Positions 16,676 to 24,951 of a stretch of DNA of 42,101 nucleotides are shown here, one piece after another (within the stretch, counting starts at the first letter, position 1; every line of letters begins with the position of its first letter). The notes under the pieces are model-generated. The model saw only the letters and a list, made by a program, of their open reading frames with translations. It had not been told where the DNA came from and made no database searches. Source of the DNA: Snodgrassella sp945267035. GTDB taxonomy: Bacteria; Pseudomonadota; Gammaproteobacteria; Burkholderiales; Neisseriaceae. The stretch is from contig NZ_JAFNPF010000006.1 in assembly GCF_026535915.1 (NCBI RefSeq), positions 1 through 42,101 of the forward strand. Reading direction: 5' to 3'. A program made the position numbers and the translations under genes.

Positions 16676-17248
16676 TTATCGACAATCTTTTGCACTTATC
16701 TTTAATTCCACCTTTGATCCATCTTGGAAAAGATAAGTGTACATAATGGCATTACCATCTAATATAAAAGGTTTACTATCTGGCAGATCACATGCCATAT
16801 ATAAAGCGTTTTTTATTTGCTCTGCAGACGAGTTTTTACTGGTGACACGTTTATCAGTAATAGTGTATGTATAATAAATCGTGTTATTTTCAAATTTCAA
16901 GTCAGTCAAATCCATACCATACATTTTGATTGGTAAACGTTGTTGCATAATTTGGATGTTTCGCCTTAATTCACTATGCATATCAGTTCCAGACTGAGTA
17001 TTGGATGATGCTGCATGAGTATTGGATGATGCTGCATGAGTATTGGATGATGCTGCATGAGTATTGGATGACGCTGCAGATGAAGACGAAGCTGGAACCA
17101 TTTCAGCTGGTATTGCCAAAGCCGTTGACACTTGGGTTTGAGATGCTTCTATTTTAGTGGCATCTGACGCAGAATCTTTTTTAGAGGATTCTGAATTGCA
17201 AGCTGTCATGAGCCCCATGCAGAAAAAAATCGCAATTAGTTTTTTCAT
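16676..17248 (-). CDS. Tandem-family lipoprotein, copy 1, with 7-residue repeats
   Basis: The product is a predicted lipoprotein of unknown function. Its signal peptide MKKLIAIFFCMGLMTAC ends in a lipobox with Cys17. A low-complexity Ser/Ala/Thr linker (about residues 25-92) contains four in-frame repeats of the unit AASSNTH/Q, encoded by a 21-bp tandem repeat. A compact C-terminal domain follows (about 95-190) with LPIKMYGMDLTDL, NNTIYYTYT and two cysteines: one in MACDLPD and one in the terminal KDCR, probably a disulfide. The domain pattern (beta strands, Cys-x-x-Pro, Y-x-Y, a C-terminal Asp-Cys) is seen in various small Gram-negative lipoproteins of unknown role. The gene has its own terminator and an upstream region shared with copies 2 and 3. 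Confidence 0.82.
   Translation of the reverse strand: MKKLIAIFFCMGLMTACNSESSKKDSASDATKIEASQTQVSTALAIPAEMVPASSSSAASSNTHAASSNTHAASSNTHAASSNTQSGTDMHSELRRNIQIMQQRLPIKMYGMDLTDLKFENNTIYYTYTITDKRVTSKNSSAEQIKNALYMACDLPDSKPFILDGNAIMYTYLFQDGSKVELKISAKDCR
16995..17078. repeat. 21-bp tandem repeat, four units
   Basis: Four head-to-tail units of a 21-bp sequence (plus strand beginning TGAGTATTGGATGATGCTGC) lie at 16995-17015, 17016-17036, 17037-17057 and 17058-17078. The last unit has one base change (GATGAC for GATGAT). Because 21 is divisible by three, copy changes would add or remove seven residues without breaking the lipoprotein frame. Copy 2 of the gene has a single unit at the same place. Confidence 0.93.
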
Positions 17249-17489
17249 CTTTATATAATCGTTTATTTAGTTTAAGAAATGTTAGTATATTACAATCGAA
17301 TTGCGAATGATAAAATTTATTTTTATTCTTAAATAAAAAGTTTCAATTTTATTGTGATTATTTATCGATCCAAGATATAGCTGATTATTAAATTTACTTT
17401 AACTTTATTAAGAACGTTGATTAAAAATATAGTGGCTCCTCTGTTACAGTCTGGCGATTATTCTTAATTGATACTGACTAATAGATAAC

Positions 17490-17937
17490 TCTTTAACTTT
17501 TCTCAATAATAAATAATTAATTGTATTATTTTCTCAATTAATGCTGCTCGTGGGTCATATCTATACCATTCGTTTTCATCGCCTAACGATATTATATTTA
17601 TTCAGGATGACGCGTTGTAATTCACCTTCTTAATTACCTTATAGATGAGCATCTCTCGGTAATGTAGATAGAGATGAAAACGAGAGCTATCTCGGTTATT
17701 GCTATTGGTAATAGCATAGCAAAGAGCCTTTAGACTAATACAATTTAGCATCATTTATTTATTGTCGCGACTTTTTAGTTAGATTTTATCTGAATAAAAT
17801 TTTATTCTTGTGTTTTTTTAAAAGCGATAGGGTAGCTGTAATGATAATTATATTATTTGAGAATCTTAACGATAAAATGATACATCATTTAATAATATCA
17901 TCATGATCAATTCATCTTTTATGCTTGATTAAAAGAA
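17490..17937. other. Intergenic region between lipoprotein copies 1 and 2
   Basis: No intact gene is seen. The plus strand holds broken stretches similar to those in the next intergenic region, such as WVISIPFVFIA near 17560 and KSDRVAVMIIILFENLND near 17823, interrupted by stops. The upstream part (to about 17350) would carry the copy 1 promoter. Confidence 0.4.
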
Positions 17938-17963
17938 TAAGGGGCGCGCATCTGCACCCCCTT
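17938..17963 (-). terminator. Terminator of lipoprotein copy 2
   Basis: On the minus strand GGGGGTGC-AGAT-GCGCGCCCC is followed by TTATTC. It occupies the same place, 25 bp after the gene, as the terminators of the other two copies. Confidence 0.7.
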
Positions 17964-17986
17964 TATTTTAGAGCATAAATTTGATC

Positions 17987-18487
17987 TTATTGACAATCTG
18001 TTGCACTTATCCTTAATTCCACCTTTGATCCATCTTGGAAATGATAGGTGTACATAAAGGCATTACCATCTAATATAAAAGCTTTACTATCTGGCCGATC
18101 ACATAACATCAATAAAGTATTCTTAATTTGCTCTGCAGAAGCGTTTTTACTGGTGATATTTTTATCAGTAAAAGTGTATGTATAATAAATCGTGTTATTT
18201 TCAAATTTCAAGTCAGTCAAATCCATACCATACATTTTGATTGGTAAACGTTGTTGCATAATTTGGACTTTTCGCCTTAATTCACTATGCGAATCAGTTC
18301 CTGACTGAGTATTGGATGATGCTGCAGATGAAGGCGGAGCTGTAACCATATCGGTTGGTGTTGCTGATTCATTGGTTTGAGAAACTTCAATTTTAGCAGC
18401 ACCGGATGCAGTATGTTTTTTAGAAGATTCTGAATTGCAAGCAGTCATCATACCCATGCAGAAAAAAATCGCAATCAGTTTTTTCAT
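17987..18487 (-). CDS. Tandem-family lipoprotein, copy 2
   Basis: This is the closest relative of copy 1. It has the same signal peptide (MKKLIAIFFCMGMMTAC, Cys17) and a nearly identical C-terminal domain: LPIKMYGMDLTDL, NNTIYYTYT, cysteines in MLCDRPD and in the final TDCQ. The linker is shorter, with only one AASSNTQ unit, giving 166 residues. Its flanks are duplicated together with the gene. High nucleotide similarity that extends through non-coding flanks points to a recent segmental duplication. Function unknown; predicted to be anchored to a membrane by lipid. Confidence 0.82.
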   Translation of the reverse strand: MKKLIAIFFCMGMMTACNSESSKKHTASGAAKIEVSQTNESATPTDMVTAPPSSAASSNTQSGTDSHSELRRKVQIMQQRLPIKMYGMDLTDLKFENNTIYYTYTFTDKNITSKNASAEQIKNTLLMLCDRPDSKAFILDGNAFMYTYHFQDGSKVELRISATDCQ

Positions 18488-18760
18488 CTTTGTATAATCG
18501 TTTATTTAGTTTAAGTAATGTTAGTATCTTACAATCAAATTGTGAATGATAAAATATATTTTTAATTCTTTAATTAAAGTTTCAACTTTATTCTAATTAT
18601 TTATCGATCCAAGATATAGCTGATTATTAAATTTACTTTAATTTTATTAACTACGTTGATTAAAAATATAGTGGCTCCTCTGTTGCAGTCTGGCGATTAT
18701 TCTTAATTGATACTGACTAATAGATAACGCTTTCCCTTTTCTCAATATATATATATTAAA

Positions 18761-19257
18761 TTGACCAATTTTCTCAATTTATGCTCAAGCATGATCATAT
18801 CCGGCCCTTTTACTTTCATCGGTGTACATGGTTGTACTTTTAGATATGTCGTTCTATTTCACTTTTTCAAATCTGATTCTGGCATAGGCCTAGCCAATAT
18901 GGCTGATGGAGATGTAATTAAAGCTGTTTTAACTTTAATTTAAATAATGCATAACAAGAACCAAGTAAACCGATGCAAAATAGAAAGTATAATCTGTTCA
19001 TCATAGTTACATTTAACTAGGTCAAATTAGATCAAGATCGGCTAATAAAGACATAAGGCGAATTTAGATTTTTTCTGCTTCTGTATATCAAATTTTAATT
19101 TTCTGATTTTTATCATCGGGTTTATGTATTTGCTTATGAAAGCGATGTTAAAGCTGGAATAATGAATATATTCGATTTAGATATTAGAAATCAGAATCCA
19201 TTCATTAACAATAATATCAAGATAAACACAATTATCATCTTGTACCAAAAAGAATAA
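18761..19257 (+). pseudogene. Possible decayed plus-strand gene between lipoprotein copies 2 and 3
   Basis: The frame 18761-18943 (TTG start) reads SGPFTFIGVHGCTF and then FHFFKSDSGIGLANMADGD. A separate open stretch, 19099-19257, reads FYHRVYVFAYESDVKAG and continues to a TAA. Related broken pieces occur between copies 1 and 2 and before copy 1, so an ancestral convergent gene may have been part of each repeat unit. I do not recognise the protein family. The coding interpretation is uncertain. Confidence 0.35.
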
Positions 19258-19281
19258 AAAAGGGGCGCATCAGCACCCCTG
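19254..19281 (-). terminator. Terminator of lipoprotein copy 3
   Basis: On the minus strand AGGGGTGC-TGAT-GCGCCCCT is a perfect 8-bp stem (with one G-U pair) and a 4-base loop, followed by TTTTTATTC. It is the best-preserved of the three equivalent terminators. Confidence 0.85.
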
Positions 19282-19303
19282 TAGTTTCAGTATAAAATTT
19301 TTA

Positions 19304-19804
19304 TTATTGACAGTCTTTTGCACTCATCCTTATTTCTACTTTTGATTTATCCTGAAAATGATAGGTATATAAAAAATCATATCCCCCGGAAAGAAAACGT
19401 TTAATATCTGGCTGATTACAACCCATTAATAATCTTTGCTTTAATTGCTCTAGAGGGACTTTTTTACTGGTGATATTTTTATCAGCAAAGTTGAATGATT
19501 GATAAATAGTGTTGTTTTCTAATTTTATTTCAGTTAAATCCACACCATTCATTTTGATGGGTAAATTTTGTTGCATATTTTGGATATCGCGCTCAATTTG
19601 ACTTCTTATATCAGTGCTTAACTCACTATTTGTCGATGTTACAGCGGGAGGTGATGCAGGGGTTGTCTCAGTTGATGTTGCAGGTACGCTGGTTTGAGAT
19701 GCTTCTATTTTAGCGGCATCTGAAGCGGAATCTTTTTTAGATGATTCTGAATTACACGCAGTCAAAAGACCCAAGCAGAAAAAAATCGCAATCAATTTTC
19801 TCAT
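19304..19804 (-). CDS. Tandem-family lipoprotein, copy 3
   Basis: This is a more diverged member of the same family, 166 residues. The signal peptide MRKLIAIFFCLGLLTAC has its lipobox Cys at 17. The linker is Thr/Ser/Pro-rich and lacks the AASSNT repeat. The C-terminal domain keeps LPIKMNGVDLTEIKLENNT, a cysteine in MGCNQPD, YTYHFQDKSKVEI and the terminal KDCQ. It has its own terminator. Its upstream sequence shares about 45 bp (GTTTATTTAGTTAAGTAATG region, 19815-19835) with the other copies, which probably holds a common promoter. As the first gene in transcription direction and the most different, it may be the oldest copy. Confidence 0.82.
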   Translation of the reverse strand: MRKLIAIFFCLGLLTACNSESSKKDSASDAAKIEASQTSVPATSTETTPASPPAVTSTNSELSTDIRSQIERDIQNMQQNLPIKMNGVDLTEIKLENNTIYQSFNFADKNITSKKVPLEQLKQRLLMGCNQPDIKRFLSGGYDFLYTYHFQDKSKVEIRMSAKDCQ

Positions 19805-20468
19805 CTTTGAATACTCGTTTATTTAGTTAAGTAATGTTTATATTTTACAATAAAAATTCAGTTTAATGAACAAATAATTTTATCTTTCTCATTGATTTCA
19901 CCAGACTTATGGTTATCAGCATTTAATACTCTGCGATGCATTACTTTTCCATTTTTGAATTGAGATTAAGCCTCAAAATCGATGTATATTGCGAACTAAT
20001 CGCTCCTTAATTTTTGGGAAGTTATATTTAAGCCAGCTAAACTACGCTGTTCATCTTGAGCCGATAATCTAATTAGACCCCTTTTCGAAAAAAAATCTCG
20101 CTAGCACCAAGACTCGATAGTATTTTGATCTTAGTACAGTTGCTACTAAAAGAATTTCTACTACAAGTATTGTAAGCTTTCTTTGACTGTGCCACTCTGC
20201 GAAAATTTTATTTGCTGTTACAAACTAAGTTCTGTAGATTGGAAATTGAAGTAGCGTGAGCAAGATTAAAATTCTCTTGCATTTGAAAAAAATGGTGCCG
20301 AGCATGAATAAAACACTGAGTTATGCATTACGAGCCAGAATTTCGGTATAGTATTTATTCAAAAGGAGAATCGTTGATAACGCACCATCTGAGGATGAAA
20401 TTCTTTGGGTTGGAGGTTGTTTAGGTTGCTACAATTTGTGTGATTTATTCTATATTAAGTATCCTCGG
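19805..20468. other. Gene-less stretch upstream of lipoprotein copy 3
   Basis: The region separates copy 3 and ynfA, which diverge, and should hold both promoters. The minus strand around 20010-20080 reads a short open stretch (RLSAQDEQRSLAGLNITSQK) that looks protein-like but has no start and is bounded by stops. No RNA gene was recognised. Confidence 0.4.
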
Positions 20469-20791
20469 ATGTTATCTTTAATTTATTTTTTTCTGGCGGC
20501 ATTGGCTGAAATCAGTGGCTGTTTTGCTTTCTGGGCATGGCAGCGTCTGGATAAATCTATTTTTTGGCTACTTCCAGGATCAATATCGTTACTGCTTTTT
20601 GCTTGGCTGTTAACGCTGACACCAACCAATATTGCTGGTCGTAGTTATGCGATATATGGAGGAATATATATTTTTGTTCCTTGGGATGGTCGTGGCTGGT
20701 TGAAAAGTCGATACCAGACAAATGGGATATCGTTGGTGCAACCCTCTGCCTACTCGGCGCAGCGATTATTTTACTCATGCCTAGAGGATAA
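20469..20791 (+). pseudogene. ynfA: ynfA (UPF0060 small membrane protein), frameshifted
   Basis: UPF0060/YnfA proteins are about 108-residue, four-helix inner-membrane proteins, related to small drug-resistance transporters. From the ATG at 20469 the family pattern is clear: AALAEISGCFAFWAWQR, LLPGSISLLLFAWLLTLTP and GRSYAIYGGIYIF. At about 20678 the frame breaks. The family-like continuation LGWSWLVEKSIPDKWDIVGA and LLGAAIILLMPRG is in another frame from 20681 to the TAA at 20789-20791. One missing base near the TTTTTGTT stretch (20671-20678) explains it. Restored, the protein would be 107 residues. It could be a sequencing error, but the surrounding decay makes a true mutation plausible. 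Confidence 0.85.
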
Positions 20792-20909
20792 GGATTAACT
20801 TGCATTTTTTCTTAGAAATCTTAGATTTACGTGCACAGTCAGTGACAAGGCTAATTTCCGAGTCTAAACTACGTATATTCTTGCTTACCATCAAATCCTA
20901 TTGTTACTT

Positions 20910-22070
20910 ATGATTTTGAAAAGTTTAATTACCTTGTCACTAGGGACATTTGCCTTAGGCATGGCCGAATTCAGTATGATGGGCATTTTGCCAGATGTGG
21001 CTAATGCTCTGCATATTTCCATTGCTCAAGCTGGTCATTTTATTGCTGCCTATGCAATTGGGGTGTGCTGTGGTGCCTGGCTGCTGGTACTAAGCTATCA
21101 GCTTGCGCCCAAAAACATTTTATTGGCCTTAGCCGCACTTATTGCTGGTGGCAATTTAGTCGCCGCCGTTGCACCTGGGTATACAACCTTATTGATTGGT
21201 CGTTTTATTGCTGGATTACCCCATGGGGCTTATTTTGGTATTGGATCCATTGTTGCAACCAAACTTGCCACACCAGGGCGTTCTGCTCAAGCCGTAGCCA
21301 TGATGATTGCAGGTATGACTGTAGCCAATCTGCTGGGGGTACCTGTTGCCACTTGGCTTAGCCTGCATTTCAGCTGGCGGCTGGTGTTTTTGCTGGTATC
21401 GATTGTGGCAATTCTATTGATTTTTGCCTTAAAACGTTTTATTCCAGAAATTGAACGCTTACCGAATACAGGAATTTTGGGTCAGTTTCGATTTTTAAAG
21501 TCGGCTGCCCCTTGGCTGATACTGGCGGCAACGGCATTGGGTAACGGGGGAATTTTTTGTTGGTTTAGTTATATTAGACCGTTATTAACGCAAGTTTCAG
21601 GCTTCAATAACAATCAGGTTGCTGAGCTAATGATTCTAGCAGGTGCCGGTATGGTATTGGGTAACTGGTGTGGTGGCCGTTTGTCGGATCGTTACACGCC
21701 TGGACAAGTTGCTGCGACTTTACAAGGTATTGCGGCAATGGCTTTATTACTTATCTTCTTATTCGCTCACGTTGGTTGGCTCTCGGCTACATTAATGTGC
21801 TTGTGTACATTCTGCCTGTTTGCTGTATCTGCACCTCAGCAATTACTGCTTCTGCGCCATTCTCCAGGAGGTGCATTGTTGGGCGCTGCCAGTGTACAAA
21901 TGGCATTTAATCTGGGTAACGCGCTGGGTTCTTATAATGGTGGACTAGCCATCAGCCATCACTTAAATTACCAATATCCAGCATTAATTGGCGTACCCAT
22001 GGCATTGTTAGGCTGTGGCTGTTTGCTGTGGTTTCATCGTCGCTATGAACAACCGATCATAACAGGGTAA
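20910..22070 (+). CDS. MFS transporter, DHA1 / AraJ-like exporter
   Basis: This is a 12-helix major facilitator of about 386 residues. The N-terminal region shows the AraJ-group pattern TFALGMAEFSMMGILPDVA. Loop motifs include GRFIAGLPHGAYFGIG and, in the second half, GNWCGGRLSDRYTPGQ. Relatives export sugars or drugs such as arabinose polymers and chloramphenicol; the substrate here cannot be told. The frame opens with a TTG at 20901; I take the ATG at 20910. No clear ribosome-binding site is visible. The gene stands alone on the plus strand. Confidence 0.85.
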   Translation: MILKSLITLSLGTFALGMAEFSMMGILPDVANALHISIAQAGHFIAAYAIGVCCGAWLLVLSYQLAPKNILLALAALIAGGNLVAAVAPGYTTLLIGRFIAGLPHGAYFGIGSIVATKLATPGRSAQAVAMMIAGMTVANLLGVPVATWLSLHFSWRLVFLLVSIVAILLIFALKRFIPEIERLPNTGILGQFRFLKSAAPWLILAATALGNGGIFCWFSYIRPLLTQVSGFNNNQVAELMILAGAGMVLGNWCGGRLSDRYTPGQVAATLQGIAAMALLLIFLFAHVGWLSATLMCLCTFCLFAVSAPQQLLLLRHSPGGALLGAASVQMAFNLGNALGSYNGGLAISHHLNYQYPALIGVPMALLGCGCLLWFHRRYEQPIITG

Positions 22071-22315
22071 ATATTAGAGTAATCTTTGATGTCTAAACAC
22101 TTTACCGCGATATCAAACAAACAAGCTCCTCAATGCTTAAAAAAAAGCCATGAAATAGTATTATGATCATTGTGGCACAGGTACCCTTTTCAGCAGAAAT
22201 GGTTCAATAATTGAGAAGAGTTAGCCAAATTAGGTGAGACTGCATTTACAAACAACTGGCATATATGGTCGCCTGTTTAGATTGGCGCTAGAGGTTTATA
22301 TACGATTGGATCTTA

Positions 22316-22939
22316 ATGAAAATATTTCAGAACACGTTTTTTGCAAAATATAAAAAAAGCTTTTTGTTCGGTATAGTTATATTAGCCACTATCAGTTATG
22401 CAATAGTTCATTTTGGCTATCTTGCAGTAGATCGGTCTAAAATTGGCACTGTTATTGATCAATTTAACGGCGTTAAAGTTTACTATAATGGTTCTGTCGG
22501 TAATGTTAGTGGGCGCAATCTGAGCAAAGACGGCTATAACTTGGGGCAAAAATATCAGTGCGTAGAGTTTATCAAGCGATATTATTATGAGCGATTTAAT
22601 CATAAAATGCCGGATAGTTATGGACATGCCAAAGATTTTTTTGATGCAGCTGTGATGGATGGTCAGATTAACCCGAAACGTAATTTGCTGCAATTTCACA
22701 ATGGTTCTCCGACTAAACCTGAGGTGGAAGATATCATTGTGCTTGGATGGAGCAAACATGGTCATGTGGCTATTATCAGTCAGGTAAACGATCATGAAAT
22801 TGAAATTGTGCAGCAAAACCCTGGCCCAAATTCACCCAGTCGGGTAACTTATCCTTTGATCTATCAAAACGGAAAATGGAAAATAGATCATTTCCGTGTT
22901 TTAGGCTATTTAAGAAAACCGCATACGCAGCCTCTTTGA
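22316..22939 (+). CDS. Membrane-anchored CHAP-domain amidohydrolase/peptidase
   Basis: An N-terminal transmembrane segment (FLFGIVILATISYAIVHFGY, about residues 16-35) is followed by a CHAP domain facing the periplasm. The catalytic cysteine is Cys82 in YQCVEFIKRYYYERF and the catalytic histidine is His150 in KHGHVAIISQV. CHAP enzymes cleave peptidoglycan cross-bridges or, in the glutathionylspermidine amidase group, an amide bond; this sequence resembles the latter amidase domain somewhat. At 207 residues it is a single-domain form. The UDG-like gene starts 119 bp downstream on the same strand. Confidence 0.8.
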   Translation: MKIFQNTFFAKYKKSFLFGIVILATISYAIVHFGYLAVDRSKIGTVIDQFNGVKVYYNGSVGNVSGRNLSKDGYNLGQKYQCVEFIKRYYYERFNHKMPDSYGHAKDFFDAAVMDGQINPKRNLLQFHNGSPTKPEVEDIIVLGWSKHGHVAIISQVNDHEIEIVQQNPGPNSPSRVTYPLIYQNGKWKIDHFRVLGYLRKPHTQPL

Positions 22940-23058
22940 GCTTAGAACAGGCAGATCAAATCAAAAGATACTTCTTTGCTTACAGTGTGTAGATTAGTGT
23001 TTAATTTGTTGCATGATCTATTTTTATCATTTTGTACAACTATCAATAAATACCCAAG

Positions 23059-23646
23059 ATGAATGATCAAATTGAAACTCATCCATTAAAACCGTTTTTG
23101 CCAACTCAGGCAAAATTATTAATGTTGGGCTCTTTTCCACCGCCGCGCGCTCGCTGGAAAATGAATTTTTATTATCCCAATTTACAAAATGATATGTGGC
23201 GAATTTTTGGCTTGATCTTTTTTCACAATAAACACTACTTTTTTTCTGACAATCATAAAGCCTTTAATGAAACATTGATTAAAGAGTTTCTGCAACATTA
23301 TGGCATCGCCATCAGTGATAGCTGTTTGCAAATTCGACGACTACAAAACAATGCAGCAGATAAATTTCTTCAAGTTATCACGCCTGTTAATCTGCAGGCA
23401 TTATTACAGCAAATACCCTGTTGTCAGCACATTATGACTACTGGTGACAAAGCAACTTCTACTCTGATCCAACTGTTGCCAACAGATACTGTGGTGCCCA
23501 CAATTGGTCATCCGAGTCACACTCAAGTAGCTGGACGACAGTTAACCCTAAGCCGCCTTCCCTCTTCTTCCCGGGCCTATCCCCTTGCCTTAGAAAAAAA
23601 AGCAGAAATATATCAGCACTATTTTCAATCCATCGGTCTTATTTAA
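23059..23646 (+). CDS. Uracil-DNA glycosylase superfamily protein
   Basis: The protein has the UDG-fold motifs LLMLGSFPPPRARW (motif 1, about residues 20-33) and, near the C-terminus, TIGHPSHT and LSRLPSSSRAYPL (motif 2-like, about 165-177). The group includes MUG-like and other single-domain glycosylases that act on damaged or mismatched bases. The N-terminal MNFYYPNLQNDMWRIFG matches a bacterial subgroup annotated as uracil-DNA glycosylase family without a tested substrate. The length of 195 residues fits. Activity and substrate are inferred from the fold only. Confidence 0.75.
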   Translation: MNDQIETHPLKPFLPTQAKLLMLGSFPPPRARWKMNFYYPNLQNDMWRIFGLIFFHNKHYFFSDNHKAFNETLIKEFLQHYGIAISDSCLQIRRLQNNAADKFLQVITPVNLQALLQQIPCCQHIMTTGDKATSTLIQLLPTDTVVPTIGHPSHTQVAGRQLTLSRLPSSSRAYPLALEKKAEIYQHYFQSIGLI

Positions 23647-23728
23647 CCACCTCGGGTAAATATTCCAACATAATTCAATAAATAGCTGTTATTTTGTCCT
23701 GAAAAATATTAATGGTTTAAAGCAATAC

Positions 23729-23756
23729 GCCAGACTTTTAAAATTTAAAGTCTGGC
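23729..23756. terminator. Bidirectional terminator between convergent genes
   Basis: GCCAGACTTT and AAAGTCTGGC are exact complements separated by TAAAATTT. The hairpin lies between the UDG-like gene (plus) and the acyltransferase gene (minus), with T-rich sequence on the plus side. Confidence 0.75.
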
Positions 23757-23785
23757 TTGAATTGTTTTTGACAGATTGAAGGATT

Positions 23786-24670
23786 TTATTCTTTGCTATA
23801 GAAAGAGGCTTCACCTTCGGGCCGAGTTTTAAACCGTTTATGTAACCAATAATATTGTGCAGGCGTTTCGCAAACTCGAGCCTGAATAAAATCATTCATG
23901 CGCTGTGTATCCGCAGTCACATCCTCACTGGGAAAATCCGACCATGCAGGATAAAAACGCAGTGTTACGGTACCATCAGGTTCTCGCGTGGGAATGGCGG
24001 GAATAACTTTTGCTTTCGTTAAAGCCGCAATTCTGCTCAATCCGGTGATGGTTGCGGTTGGGATACCGAAAAAATTCACAAAGATTGATTCACGCCGGCC
24101 GAAATCCTGATCTGGCAGGTAAAGAAACGGGGCATTACTTGCACGGATTTTTTTTATAATGGCCCGTAGCCCTTCGGTGCGCCCAATCAAAAAGACATTG
24201 TTATATCGATGCCGACCTTTGAGAATTTGCTCATCCATCTGTTTATTTTTCTGATGGGAGTAGACGCTGATTAGCGGTACATCCTGATTAAGTGCATACA
24301 CAGCCGCCTCAAAAGCGGTAAAGTGTGGATACAGCAAAATCACTTTTTCTCCGCTCGCCAAAGCATCATCAAGATAGTGTTTATCCTGATACCGCACCAT
24401 TTTTTTTAAACGTTGAGCATCACTGTACCAATATACGCCATATTCCAATAACAGCATGGCCATATGATAGAAATGTTCGCGTAAAACTTGGCGACGCTGC
24501 CGTTCTGTCCACTGTGGAAAACACCGGCGCAAATTAATTAAACCGATTCGCCTTCTAGGGGCTACAGCATAATAACTGAGCCAGCCCACACTTTTGGCCA
24601 ATGCGTGGATGGCACATAATGGAAGCATTTGCACAAGGTACAAAAAACCAAATCCTAATTTCATCAACAT
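23786..24670 (-). CDS. LpxL/HtrB-type lipid A acyltransferase (first paralogue)
   Basis: The enzyme family transfers an acyl chain from acyl-ACP to the Kdo-lipid A precursor at the inner membrane. A hydrophobic N-terminus (GFGFLYLVQMLPLCAIHAL) is followed by the catalytic H-x4-E motif, here YPHFTAFE with His116 and Glu121. Further conserved blocks are FLYLPDQDFG and VNFFGIPTATITGLSRIA, and YYWLHKRFKTRPEGE closes the protein. The frame opens at 24730, but the ATG at 24670 starts the family-like region; the extra 20 residues are Arg/Lys-rich and unlike a leader. Length 294. A second paralogue is at 31885. Which one is LpxL and which acts later cannot be decided here. Confidence 0.88.
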   Translation of the reverse strand: MLMKLGFGFLYLVQMLPLCAIHALAKSVGWLSYYAVAPRRRIGLINLRRCFPQWTERQRRQVLREHFYHMAMLLLEYGVYWYSDAQRLKKMVRYQDKHYLDDALASGEKVILLYPHFTAFEAAVYALNQDVPLISVYSHQKNKQMDEQILKGRHRYNNVFLIGRTEGLRAIIKKIRASNAPFLYLPDQDFGRRESIFVNFFGIPTATITGLSRIAALTKAKVIPAIPTREPDGTVTLRFYPAWSDFPSEDVTADTQRMNDFIQARVCETPAQYYWLHKRFKTRPEGEASFYSKE

Positions 24671-24911
24671 GAAGCTCAATTTCCAATTTCTTTTGCTTTT
24701 TCGGCAACGAATGGTAGTTCGGGTACACAAAAGTGAATTTATTTACATTCAGATCTGTCTATAAAATGGTGCTAATCAGGTTTTTTTAAATATACTGCTT
24801 CATAATGAGGCGTAATAAGCCATTTCAGTATCGATACACATGGTTAGATTAATATGCAGTGTTAATCTTTTCAGTCAATCAAATTGGGTGGAAATCGATC
24901 AGTTTGGAGTT

Positions 24912-24942
24912 AAATAAACGGTCTGTATAACAGACCGTTTTG
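24912..24942 (-). terminator. Terminator of the efflux operon
   Basis: AAACGGTCTG / CAGACCGTTT form a 10-bp perfect stem with a TATAA loop, followed on the minus strand by TTATTTAAC. It lies 11 bp after the emrB-like stop. Confidence 0.8.
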
Positions 24943-24951
24943 CTTTCCCTT

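Larger units (their letters stand above)
16505..18830. repeat. Segmental direct repeat carrying lipoprotein genes 1 and 2
   Basis: Sequence from about 16505 to 17585 is matched by about 17818 to 18830, including terminator, gene and more than 250 bp of upstream sequence. Near-identical blocks include AGTGGCTCCTCTGTT around 17430 and 18665 and GATCCAAGATATAGCTGATT around 17365 and 18605. Identity fades at both edges. Copy 3 (19075-19850) shares the gene, the terminator and only the first 40-50 bp upstream. Boundaries were judged by eye. Confidence 0.75.

Noticed and set aside
20010..20080. Minus-strand open stretch RLSAQDEQRSLAGLNITSQK
   Set aside because: Protein-like but without a start, bounded by stops and with no family I can name.
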